14,256 nt of DNA from Candidatus Cloacimonadota bacterium (GTDB lineage Bacteria > Cloacimonadota > Cloacimonadia > Cloacimonadales > Cloacimonadaceae). Under the pieces are notes generated by a model, which saw nothing but the letters and a program-made list of their open reading frames with translations, had not been told where the DNA came from and searched no databases. The translations under genes were made by a program, and so were the position numbers. Below, one piece after another: positions 1-6,494 of the stretch. The DNA lies in contig JALNXT010000009.1 in assembly GCA_023230245.1 (NCBI GenBank), forward strand, positions 1 through 14,256. The letters are read 5' to 3'. Position 1 is the first letter of the stretch. Every line of letters starts with the position of its first letter.

Positions 1-583
1 GGCATAAAAAACGATATGATTACTATTGCATACAACAATGCGGATATCTTCATATATTCTCCTTTTTTTCAATGTCGTTAGTATTCCTCTGCTATGCTAA
101 CTGTCAAGATAAATCAACAATCTCGAAAACTGTATCTGGAACATGCTGAAATATCGCTACCATTTACGCAGGTATAGAGTATCAAGTGAAATTGCAAATA
201 GTATCACTTTTGTTGCAAATCAGCAACCGCACTGCTTGCAGGCATTGCCCTATCATTGCCCACTCAATGCCCATCATAAGGGCAATGGGTGGGCAATGAT
301 TTGAGAATAGAAGGAATAGTGGTGTTCCAGGAAATGGGTTATAGATGAGGAGGAATGGACAAAGCTATATAGAGAGCCTTAAAACCATAAGAGAAAACAA
401 ACTCGAGAGATTTTTATTGACAAGATATTGAGAAAAACTAGCGTGTAAATGTGTCCTGTTGATGATAAGATTTGTAAAAAAGGGAGATTGTTATTTAGAT
501 GTGTATGCGATTGTCTCAAGAGAGTTTAGGTTTCTACATTATGAAGTTCGAAGTTAATAACGACTTGCTGTTAAGGAGAAATT
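1..583. other. Mostly non-coding leader region before the barrel-protein gene
   Basis: I see no gene here that I can support. An open frame from base 1 to a TAG at 79-81 (26 codons) could be the tail of a gene entering from the left, but it is too short to judge. A 31-codon ATG frame at 462-557 has no ribosome binding site. The stretch is AT-rich apart from the palindrome at 252-300. Two exact TTGCAAAT words at 192-199 and 213-220 sit 21 bases apart on the same strand, and AAGTGA (184-189) and TCACTT (204-209) form a small inverted repeat around the first one; this could be an operator. A TTGACA word occurs at 417-422 but no convincing -10 box follows at normal spacing. Confidence 0.5.
252..300. 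repeat. Long imperfect palindrome built from ATTGCCC words
   Basis: Two 21-base arms (252-272 and 280-300) are inverted copies around a 7-base loop (273-279). The outer 12 bases of each arm are perfectly complementary (ATCATTGCCCAC / GTGGGCAATGAT). Across the rest there is one mismatch and one position that would be a G-U pair in RNA. The word ATTGCCC or a one-base variant also recurs just to the left (243-250), so the element is both a hairpin and a short direct-repeat cluster. No T-run follows, so it is not a standard terminator. It may be a member of an intergenic palindromic repeat family or a protein-binding site. Confidence 0.75.
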
Positions 584-1444
584 ATGTATAAGAAGACTGT
601 TATACTATCTGTAATGGCCTTGGTATTCTGTTGTTTGTGGTCTTATGATGTCGATTGGGGCATTAAATATGGCATGGGAACATCTAATATTTATGGAGAT
701 GAATCCCATTACGAAATCAATTATGATATATCCACTGTGGTTTCCGGTGTTAGTAGTGAATATGGATACCTCAGATTAGAATCCCCCACTAATGAGCATG
801 GGTCATCACATAATGTGGGCGTTTATAGCTCGATACGGCTAACTAACAATCATGATTCCATAAGACTGCAATCAGAAATGATATGGCAAAGATTTAATTA
901 TACTCAAAAGTTTGAGGGAAGAGCTCTAAACACCAATAACTTGCAGCTTGCAACTGAGTTTGCAGATACACTGAGCGGGAAAATAACGCGAACCCAAGAT
1001 TATTTGACAATTCCTGTTTTGTTACGTTTGCAGCAAGAAGTTGCTTCCGATGCTAACGGAGGCAGTTATACAGGTGCCTTCATCTACGCTGGCCCCTCAA
1101 TATCCCTGCTGCTTAGCAATAAATCTACGAAACATCAGGGTATTAAAGCTCTTGATGCAGATGTTGCTGAACTAGTTGGGAATAGCCAAACTGATAGTGA
1201 TCTTACCCAGAATTATGCTAGCCAATATCACGAAAACGGTGCAGACGAACTACTGCCCTACAAGTTTGATTTAGTTATGGGATTTGGCTTTGGAATGAAG
1301 GATTTGTTCAATTTTGGGGTTGGTAAAGATTCGTTTATTCTAGATTGCCGATTTACAACTGGGATTAATTCCATCGGTGATGCGCCTATTCGGAATGCTT
1401 TTAAGCTAAGATCCTTTATCGTTTCTTTGGGTGTGAATCTGTAA
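584..1444 (+). CDS. Putative outer-membrane beta-barrel protein (PorT-like)
   Basis: The protein is 286 residues. A signal peptide covers residues 1 to about 20: Lys3-Lys4, a hydrophobic core, and likely cleavage after WS at 19-20. The mature part begins with YDVDWGIKYGMG and has alternating polar/hydrophobic strands rich in Tyr, Gly and Phe, such as FDLVMGFGFGM near 228-238 and the last strand SFIVSLGVNL at the C-terminus. This is the look of small barrel proteins of the OMP_b-brl/PorT type seen across FCB bacteria. The assignment rests on composition and pattern, not on a signature motif. The start is supported by AAGGAG at 573-578, five bases before the ATG. The lipoprotein gene follows after 51 bases, so the two are probably co-transcribed. 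Twin Cys at 16-17 lies in the signal core without a proper lipobox, so I do not call it a lipoprotein. Function unknown; possibly an envelope assembly or secretion accessory protein. Confidence 0.6.
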   Translation: MYKKTVILSVMALVFCCLWSYDVDWGIKYGMGTSNIYGDESHYEINYDISTVVSGVSSEYGYLRLESPTNEHGSSHNVGVYSSIRLTNNHDSIRLQSEMIWQRFNYTQKFEGRALNTNNLQLATEFADTLSGKITRTQDYLTIPVLLRLQQEVASDANGGSYTGAFIYAGPSISLLLSNKSTKHQGIKALDADVAELVGNSQTDSDLTQNYASQYHENGADELLPYKFDLVMGFGFGMKDLFNFGVGKDSFILDCRFTTGINSIGDAPIRNAFKLRSFIVSLGVNL

Positions 1445-1495
1445 TGAGTAAATATAACACGACACTAATAAAACAATATCTTTGAGAGGATTACT

Positions 1496-3070
1496 ATGAG
1501 ATTGATGATAAGGATTTTAGTGGCAGTATTATTTAGTATTGCTTTGTTTTCGTGCGATAATAAAACTACTACTCAGAATGACGAACAGATAGCAACTCCC
1601 ATGTTCTCTCCCTCTGGAGGCACTTACGACGAACCTATAAACGTTCTCATATCATGTTCTACCTCGGGGGTAAATATCCGATACACCACAGACGGTACCG
1701 ATCCCACCAATGAATCACAAACTTATAGCGGATTTGTACAGATCGCTGCTAGCTGCACCCTTAAAGCTAAGGCTTTTAAATCTGGATGGATATCAAGCAC
1801 GGTTCAGACTGCCGATTACATCTATACAACCGTGGCACGCCCTAGTATCTCACCTTCAGGAGGCATATTTAACGCTCCACGAACAGCAACAATATCATGT
1901 ACAACTTCTGGAGCACTGATACGCTATACTGTTGATGGAAGTGATCCAATTGCAACATCTACACTATATTCCGCCCCCATACAGATCAACAGTTCTACGA
2001 CCCTTAAATGCAGAGCGTTTCTTGAAGGCAAACCTCCCAGTGCTGTTACTACGGCTGTATTTACAATGCAATTACTGAAACCAATATTCAGCCCACCAGG
2101 CGGACACTATGCCATTGGGCAAACAGTTAATATCACCAGCCCCGTTAGCGGTGCGCAGATAAGATTTACAACCGACGGGACAGAACCAACAGAAGCTTCA
2201 GATCTATACTCCAATCCCTTAAATGTTGCAGGCAATATGGTTATTAAAGCAATTGCCTTCAAAAGTGGTTGGCAGCCTAGTTTCATGGAATCATCCTATT
2301 ACATTATTAACCTAGCGGACCAGATGCAATTGGTAAATGGTGGCACATTCAATAACGGCAGTTCAAATGTTACCCTATCACCTTATTTTATAGGCAAATG
2401 CGAAGTAACTGAACTTGAATGGTATTATGTCATGCCGCTTAATGGAAGTGTTGATATTGAAAATGAGAAACCCATCACGGGGCTTCATGAAGATGTAACT
2501 GAAGCAATAACATGGGGCAAAGCAATAGAATATTGTAACCGGAGAAGCATAGTCGAGGGATATCAACCCTGTTACAACTATGACAAACTGGGCGTTAATC
2601 CAGACTTGTGGCCTGTTGGATGGAATTCTGTAGTAAATCATGTATTGTTAGCATGCAACTGGAATGTTAGCGGATACAGACTCCCCACAGAGATGGAATG
2701 GATGTTCGCTGCACAAGGTGGCAATCCGTTTAGCACTTACACTTACAGTGGCTCCAATGCTATTGATGAAGTCGCTTGGTATAATGGAAATGCAACTGAA
2801 GTAAACAATGTAGGTATTAAACAGCCAAACGAATTGGGTCTCTACGATATGACCGGTAATTTGTGGGAGTTTTGTTGGGATATCTATAACTATAAGTACC
2901 CAACCACGGACGTGGTTAACCCAGTTGGACCCAGCACCGGTAGCCATAGAGTGATGCGTGGAGGAAGCTGGAGCAGTGACCCCAGCAATTGCACTAATGC
3001 CCGTAGGTTTTATACCGATACAAACTTAGAGAGTAATTTCAGCGGTTTCCGTGTAGCAAGAAAAGGATAA
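1496..3070 (+). CDS. Lipoprotein with three chitobiase-type repeats and an FGE-sulfatase (SUMF1-like) domain
   Basis: The 524-residue protein starts with a lipoprotein signal: hydrophobic residues 5-19 and lipobox LFSC with Cys20. Three tandem repeats of about 80 residues follow (about 33-110, 114-190, 195-270), each with a PSGG or PPGG opening, an I-R-(Y/F)-T-x-D-G-(T/S)-(D/E)-P core (61-70, 142-151, 222-231) and a K-x-(K/R/I)-AF strand near the end. These match the chitobiase/hexosaminidase C-terminal (CHB_HEX_C) type of beta-sandwich module. Residues about 277-524 form a formylglycine-generating-enzyme-like domain, shown by YRLPTEMEWMFAA (394-406), NELGLYDMTGNLWEFCWD (445-462), RVMRGGSWSS (485-494) and SGFRVAR (516-522). 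Of the two active-site Cys of true FGEs, the first is aligned with Ser494 and only the second (Cys499) remains, so sulfatase activation is unlikely; binding or scaffolding on the surface is a better guess. The start is supported by GAGAGGA at 1484-1490. The gene lies behind the barrel-protein gene and probably shares its transcript. Confidence 0.85.
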   Translation: MRLMIRILVAVLFSIALFSCDNKTTTQNDEQIATPMFSPSGGTYDEPINVLISCSTSGVNIRYTTDGTDPTNESQTYSGFVQIAASCTLKAKAFKSGWISSTVQTADYIYTTVARPSISPSGGIFNAPRTATISCTTSGALIRYTVDGSDPIATSTLYSAPIQINSSTTLKCRAFLEGKPPSAVTTAVFTMQLLKPIFSPPGGHYAIGQTVNITSPVSGAQIRFTTDGTEPTEASDLYSNPLNVAGNMVIKAIAFKSGWQPSFMESSYYIINLADQMQLVNGGTFNNGSSNVTLSPYFIGKCEVTELEWYYVMPLNGSVDIENEKPITGLHEDVTEAITWGKAIEYCNRRSIVEGYQPCYNYDKLGVNPDLWPVGWNSVVNHVLLACNWNVSGYRLPTEMEWMFAAQGGNPFSTYTYSGSNAIDEVAWYNGNATEVNNVGIKQPNELGLYDMTGNLWEFCWDIYNYKYPTTDVVNPVGPSTGSHRVMRGGSWSSDPSNCTNARRFYTDTNLESNFSGFRVARKG

Positions 3071-3143
3071 ATCTTTACTCTGCGGTGATACTGGCTTAAT
3101 ATCCTGGGTTAAAACTCTATTAGATTCGATGTGCCGCGTATCC

Positions 3144-3180
3144 ACAGTCGCTTTGACTGTAGGAACTCGAGGCGAGTGCC
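3144..3180 (+). repeat. Two-hairpin module, copy A
   Basis: Hairpin 1 is ACAGTC (3144-3149), loop GCTTT, GACTGT (3155-3160). After one base, hairpin 2 is GGAACTCG (3162-3169), loop AGG, CGAGTGCC (3173-3180), eight pairs with one A-G mismatch. The core of 15 bases at 3165-3179 is an exact reverse complement of 10756-10770, and the whole two-hairpin layout recurs there. No T-run follows. A third small hairpin, GGAGC / GCTCC with loop ATACCA, lies just beyond at 3187-3202. Confidence 0.7.
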
Positions 3181-3240
3181 ATTACGGGAGCATACCAGCT
3201 CCACAGCACGCATCTGGAAAACAAGTCAGAGAGATTTATG

Positions 3241-3268
3241 TTGACATGGGAGCAATCCTAAATAGATT
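3241..3268 (+). promoter_or_regulatory. ssrA: Possible promoter for tmRNA
   Basis: TTGACA at 3241-3246 is a perfect sigma-70 type -35 box. TAGATT at 3263-3268, 16 bases further, is a weak -10 box. Initiation would fall near 3275, leaving a ~23-base leader to be removed by RNase P before the mature 5' end at 3298. An alternative -10, TATAGA at 3275-3280, has no matching -35. Weak evidence. Confidence 0.3.
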
Positions 3269-3297
3269 GACTAGTATAGATATTTTACAAGCGTATA

Positions 3298-3650
3298 GGG
3301 GGTGAAATGGTTTCGACAGGGAACCAGGGTGTGAGTGATGCATGTCGGAGACGCTTTTCCACTCCGTTAACAAGAGAGCAAACAAAATTAATTGCAAATA
3401 ACAATTACTCCTTAGCAGCGTAAGCTGCTTTCGTTCAACCTCTTCGTGCCGTCGGGAGGGGATTGGGCGTCGAAACAGTACGGATGCTGCGGAAAGGATT
3501 GCCGATAATTTCCGCTTAAGACTATTGGCTGGGCTTTAGAGGGTCTGATTGTCTTTACCTCAAAAGCCGAGACTTAAACGACAACTAAACATGTAGATTT
3601 GCTTGCAATCGGTTTTTTGGACGCGGGTTCGATCCCCGCCACCTCCACCA
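3298..3650 (+). ncRNA. ssrA: tmRNA (transfer-messenger RNA, one-piece)
   Basis: The RNA rescues ribosomes stalled on broken mRNAs and tags the nascent protein for proteolysis, working with SmpB. The 5' end GGGGGTG (3298-3304) pairs with CACCTCC (3640-3646) in the acceptor stem; the third pair is G-U, the alanine identity element read by alanyl-tRNA synthetase. After the stem comes the tmRNA hallmark AAATGGTTTCGACAGGG. The T arm is GCGGG, TTCGATC, CCCGC (3623-3639) and the gene encodes its own 3' ACCA (3647-3650). The internal tag frame runs from GCA at 3394 to TAA at 3423. At 353 nt it has the usual length of a single-piece tmRNA; no permuted or two-piece arrangement is seen. The gene stands between the envelope genes and rpsO, on the same strand. 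Confidence 0.97.
3394..3423 (+). other. ssrA: tmRNA proteolysis tag reading frame (ANNNYSLAA)
   Basis: The frame GCA AAT AAC AAT TAC TCC TTA GCA GCG TAA gives ANNNYSLAA. The resume codon GCA is inferred from alignment to the E. coli tmRNA, where the tag ANDENYALAA also begins with GCA AA-. The C-terminal LAA is the part recognised by ClpXP-type proteases. With the alanine carried by the tRNA domain, the full added tag would be A-ANNNYSLAA. SLAA instead of the common ALAA is a mild variant. Confidence 0.85.
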
Positions 3651-3654
3651 GCTA

Positions 3655-3682
3655 TAGGTTAACCCGCTAACCCGTTAACCTA
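3655..3682 (+). other. Stem-loop just downstream of tmRNA
   Basis: TAGGTTAAC (3655-3663) and GTTAACCTA (3674-3682) form nine perfect pairs around a 10-base loop, starting five bases after the encoded CCA. The loop contains another TAACCC word. A-rich rather than T-rich sequence follows, so it is not a classic intrinsic terminator; it could mark 3' processing of tmRNA or weak termination. Confidence 0.5.
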
Positions 3683-3706
3683 AAAGAAATCCCTTTACAA
3701 AATCCA

Positions 3707-3743
3707 CCTCACTTAAATCATGACTACATAAAATCATCTGAGG
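3707..3743 (+). promoter_or_regulatory. Possible ribosome-binding-site hairpin in the rpsO leader
   Basis: CCTCA at 3707-3711 is complementary to TGAGG at 3739-3743, which is the Shine-Dalgarno of rpsO. The five-pair stem is short. S15 represses its own mRNA in many bacteria through lineage-specific leader structures, so a leader structure is expected, but this pairing is only a suggestion. Confidence 0.3.
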
Positions 3744-3748
3744 ATGAA

Positions 3749-4018
3749 ATGCCGTTAACACCTGAGGCTAAAACAGCTATCATGGTAGAGTTTAAACTCC
3801 ATGAATCAGACACTGGCTCACCGGAAGTGCAAGTTGCGATGCTCACCCGTAGAATCAAAGATATTACCGAGCATCTCAAAGAGCATGCGAAAGACTTTTC
3901 CACCCGGCGCGGTCTGTTGAAACTGATCGGGCAACGCAGACGCCTTCTTGATTATTTGAAGCGGAAGGACATCAGTCGTTACCGCAGCATAATCAAGGCG
4001 CTTGGTATCAGAAAGTAA
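3749..4018 (+). CDS. rpsO: 30S ribosomal protein S15
   Basis: S15 binds the central domain of 16S rRNA early in small-subunit assembly and contributes to an inter-subunit bridge. The protein is 89 residues, the standard bacterial length. Family-defining stretches are HESDTGSPEVQVAMLTRRI (18-36), LKEHAKDFSTRRGLLKLIGQ (43-62) and RRRLLDYLKRKD (63-74), with the conserved H-x-x-D-x-G-S-P-E-V-Q segment intact. The chosen ATG follows GAGG (3740-3743) by five bases; an ATG at 3744 is in another frame and stops after four codons. pnp lies 183 bases downstream, the same order as in E. coli and many other bacteria, with a terminator-like hairpin in between. Confidence 0.98.
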   Translation: MPLTPEAKTAIMVEFKLHESDTGSPEVQVAMLTRRIKDITEHLKEHAKDFSTRRGLLKLIGQRRRLLDYLKRKDISRYRSIIKALGIRK

Positions 4019-4050
4019 TAAACTCGCCAAGATATTATGACTAACAAAGA

Positions 4051-4090
4051 AAAGTGGATCAGCAGAACTGGTGATCCACTTTCCTTATTT
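4051..4090 (+). terminator. Rho-independent-type terminator after rpsO
   Basis: AAAGTGGATCA (4051-4061) pairs perfectly with TGATCCACTTT (4072-4082), 11 pairs with a 10-base loop, followed by the T-rich tract TTCCTTATTT. It stands 33 bases after the rpsO stop. In E. coli a partial terminator occupies the same place, allowing some transcription to run into pnp. Confidence 0.75.
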
Positions 4091-4121
4091 ACGCTAAAAT
4101 CAAACTGTTACGGGAGCAATT

Positions 4122-4165
4122 AGCAATAAGCTAAGAGGTTGTAGCAAACTTTTTAGCCTATTGCT
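4122..4165 (+). promoter_or_regulatory. Long hairpin in the pnp leader (candidate RNase III site)
   Basis: The left arm 4122-4141 pairs with the right arm 4145-4165 around the loop TAG. The outer seven pairs (AGCAATA / TATTGCT) are perfect, then one A-C mismatch, then GCTAA / TTAGC, then further A-T, G-C and G-U pairs up to the loop, with one bulged A. About 19 pairs form in total. E. coli pnp mRNA has a long RNase III-cleaved leader hairpin used by PNPase to repress itself; position and shape here are similar, but function is inferred. Confidence 0.6.
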
Positions 4166-4166
4166 T

Positions 4167-4199
4167 CTTCTCCCCGCAGTAAAAACAAATAAGGAGAAG
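4167..4199 (+). promoter_or_regulatory. Stem covering the pnp ribosome binding site
   Basis: CTTCTCC at 4167-4173 is exactly complementary to GGAGAAG at 4193-4199, which contains the core of the pnp Shine-Dalgarno (AAGGAG, 4191-4196). The seven-pair stem would start two bases after the long leader hairpin ends, so the two could stack and together control access to the start at 4202. Confidence 0.5.
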
Positions 4200-4201
4200 T
4201 T

Positions 4202-6424
4202 ATGCATAACTTCAAAATTACCCGCCGCGAGATGGACTTTTGCGGTCGTCCGCTAATCGTTGAAACTGGCAAAATGGCAAAACAAGCCAATGGCAGCGTT
4301 TTTATCCAATACGGCGAAACTGTCGTACTTGTAACCGCTACCATGTCCAAAGAAGCCTCTCTGAATCAGGATTTCTTCCCGCTTACCGTAGATTACATCG
4401 AAAAGATGTACGCTGCTGGTAAGGTACCCGGTGGTTTCTTCAAACGTGAAGCTAAACCTACTACAGATGCCACTTTGATGGCGCGTGTTATCGATCGTTC
4501 CATTCGCCCCCTGTTTCCAGATGGATTCCGTAATCAAGTGCATGTAGTATTAAACGTGCTTGCCTTTGATGGCGTTACCGATCCTGCTACACTGGGTGTA
4601 TTCGGAGCTTCTTTAGCTCTTTCCATCTCTGATATTCCTTTCCACGGACCCATTGCCGGTGTTACCGTAGGATACATTGATGGTGAGTTTGCCGTCAATC
4701 CCAATTTCAGTGAGATAGCCGAGAAATCCAAAATGAATCTCACCGTAGCCGGTGGACGCAAATCTATCGTAATGATAGAATCCTCCGCTCACGAATTGAG
4801 CGAAGAGATCATGCTTGATGGCGTTTACGCTGGGCATGAAGAGATTAAGAAGCTTGTTGCTTTGCAAGACGATTTTGTGGCAACATGTGGGAAAGCCAAG
4901 GTTGATGTGATACTGCCCATTATGCCCAAAGAAATAATGGACAAAGTGGAAAGTACTTGCGGTGCCAAAATAGCCACTGCTGCTGTTATTCTAGGTAAGC
5001 AGGAACGTCAGGATGCCTTCGATGCCGCCGAAGCTGAAATGGTGGAGAAATTCACTGCTGAGAACGAAGAAGAGTTCTTAGAAAACGAAAAGATATACGC
5101 AGCAGCTTTTGAAGAATTGCTGCGCCGTTATGTGCGTGAATCTATCCTCACTAAGCACCATCGTGTTGATGGGCGCGGTTTGGATGATATCCGTGATATC
5201 ACTTGCGAGATAGATATTCTACCCCGTGTACATGGCTCAGCTTTGTTCACACGTGGAGAAACACAATCTCTTGGCACTATTACTTTAGCCGGTGGCACAG
5301 CCGAGCAAGTTATCGATGGTCTGGAAAGCGAATACAAGAAGAGCTTTTACCTTCATTATAACTTCCCTCCCTTTAGCGTTGGCGAAGCCGGAAGAATGGG
5401 ACCCACGGGTCGCAGAGAACTTGGCCACGGCAACCTTGCAGAACGCGCTTTGAAAGCAGTTCTTCCCGATAAGGAACTCTTTCCCTATACCATTCGTATA
5501 GTGGCAGATACCCTGGAATCAAACGGTTCCTCTTCGATGGCTTCTATTTGTAGCGGTTGTTTGGCAATGATGGCGGGCGGAGTGCCTATTAAAGCTCCCG
5601 TAGCTGGTATTGCAAACGGACTTATTATGGAAGGCGAAAATTTCGTAGTGCTTACCGATATCATGGGTTTGGAAGATCACCTTGGTGATATGGATTTCAA
5701 GTGTGCCGGCACCAGAGATGGTATCACTGCCATGCAGATGGATATCAAGATTGAAGGCATCACCAAAGATATTATGCGCATCGCCCTGGAGAAAGCCAGA
5801 GTAGCGCGCAATTCCATATTGGACATCATGGCGGATTGTATCGCTGCACCCAGAGAAGACCTATCCGCAAGCGCACCCAGAATCGAATCCTTCAAGGTTC
5901 CTATCGAGAAGATAGGCGAGATTATCGGGCCTGCTGGCAAGATGATCAAATCTATCATCGAAAGCTGCCAAGTGCAGATAGATATTCAAGATGATGGCAC
6001 CGTGCGTATCCTTTCACCAGATAAGACATCCATAACTAAAGCCAAAGATATTATCAAAGGCATAGCTATAGATCCGGAAGTAGGTGAATTGTTCGAAGGT
6101 CCCGTTACCAGGATAGAGCCTTATGGAGTATTTGTTAAAATCAGCGGCAGCAAGGAAGGCATGGTTCACGTGTCGCAAATGCATGCCAGCCGCATTAACC
6201 ATCCTTTGGATATGGTTAAGATGGGCGATATTGTACATGTGAAATCACTTGGTATGGACAAAGGCAAGCTTTCGCTCACCATGAAAGGTGTGGAAGGCAA
6301 TCCCGAGCCAGATCCCAATGCTCCCAAAGACCGCCCTCAAACTTCGTTCCCACCCCGTCGCGATGATCGCGGGGGAGACCGTGGACGTCATGATGGTGGA
6401 AGAAACGATAGATTCCGCAGATAA
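4202..6424 (+). CDS. pnp: Polyribonucleotide nucleotidyltransferase (PNPase)
   Basis: PNPase degrades RNA 3' to 5' by phosphorolysis and can add nucleotides in reverse; it acts as a trimer, often with RNase E-type degradosomes. The 740 residues show the full order: first RNase PH-like domain (about 12-145, with PGGFFKREAKPT 76-87 and IRPLFP 101-106), helical linker (about 240-315), second catalytic RNase PH domain (about 322-545), KH domain (about 562-622, loop GPAGK 576-580) and S1 domain (about 627-695). Active-site stretches are TRGETQ (350-355), GRRELGHGNLAERAL (403-417), SNGSSSMASICSG (440-452) and DHLGDMDFK (492-500) with the metal-binding Asp. The tail from about 700 is Pro-rich and then Arg/Gly/Asp-rich, a likely disordered RNA-binding extension. 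The start is supported by AAGGAG five bases upstream. The leader can fold into two adjacent hairpins that suggest autoregulation. Confidence 0.98.
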   Translation: MHNFKITRREMDFCGRPLIVETGKMAKQANGSVFIQYGETVVLVTATMSKEASLNQDFFPLTVDYIEKMYAAGKVPGGFFKREAKPTTDATLMARVIDRSIRPLFPDGFRNQVHVVLNVLAFDGVTDPATLGVFGASLALSISDIPFHGPIAGVTVGYIDGEFAVNPNFSEIAEKSKMNLTVAGGRKSIVMIESSAHELSEEIMLDGVYAGHEEIKKLVALQDDFVATCGKAKVDVILPIMPKEIMDKVESTCGAKIATAAVILGKQERQDAFDAAEAEMVEKFTAENEEEFLENEKIYAAAFEELLRRYVRESILTKHHRVDGRGLDDIRDITCEIDILPRVHGSALFTRGETQSLGTITLAGGTAEQVIDGLESEYKKSFYLHYNFPPFSVGEAGRMGPTGRRELGHGNLAERALKAVLPDKELFPYTIRIVADTLESNGSSSMASICSGCLAMMAGGVPIKAPVAGIANGLIMEGENFVVLTDIMGLEDHLGDMDFKCAGTRDGITAMQMDIKIEGITKDIMRIALEKARVARNSILDIMADCIAAPREDLSASAPRIESFKVPIEKIGEIIGPAGKMIKSIIESCQVQIDIQDDGTVRILSPDKTSITKAKDIIKGIAIDPEVGELFEGPVTRIEPYGVFVKISGSKEGMVHVSQMHASRINHPLDMVKMGDIVHVKSLGMDKGKLSLTMKGVEGNPEPDPNAPKDRPQTSFPPRRDDRGGDRGRHDGGRNDRFRR

Positions 6425-6431
6425 ATAATAA

Positions 6432-6477
6432 GCTAATATTGAGGTCATGGGTATATAAATCTGTGACCTCATTTAGC
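6432..6477 (+). other. Stem-loop between pnp and ahcY
   Basis: GCTAA (6432-6436) and TGAGGTCA (6440-6447) pair with TTAGC (6473-6477) and TGACCTCA (6464-6471), leaving a small internal loop and a 16-base A/T-rich loop. Only a weak T-tract overlaps the 3' arm, so it may be a leaky terminator of pnp or an mRNA-end stabiliser. It ends five bases before the ahcY ribosome binding site AGGAG (6484-6488). Confidence 0.45.
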
Positions 6478-6494
6478 TATAACAGGAGATACTA

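Noticed and set aside
1..81. Open frame entering from the left edge and ending at TAG 79-81
   Set aside because: Could be the tail of an upstream gene, but 26 codons give no recognisable similarity and other frames are open as well.
241..300. Considered a CRISPR repeat or attachment site
   Set aside because: The words are too short and irregular for repeat-spacer units, and no cas genes, integrase or tRNA target is near.
417..450. TTGACA at 417-422 as the -35 box of the barrel-protein promoter
   Set aside because: The best -10 candidate (TGTAAA, 444-449) lies 21 bases away, too far for normal sigma-70 spacing.
462..557. 31-codon ATG reading frame upstream of the barrel-protein gene
   Set aside because: No Shine-Dalgarno, no recognisable motif, and such a length is expected by chance in AT-rich DNA.
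1592..2305. Considered the three chitobiase-type repeats as evidence for a chitinase or hexosaminidase
   Set aside because: Only the accessory C-terminal-type module is present and there is no glycosidase catalytic domain; the modules occur in many surface proteins.
3655..3682. Considered as an intrinsic terminator for tmRNA
   Set aside because: The stem is good but is followed by AAAAGAAAT rather than a T-run, so I list it only as a stem-loop.
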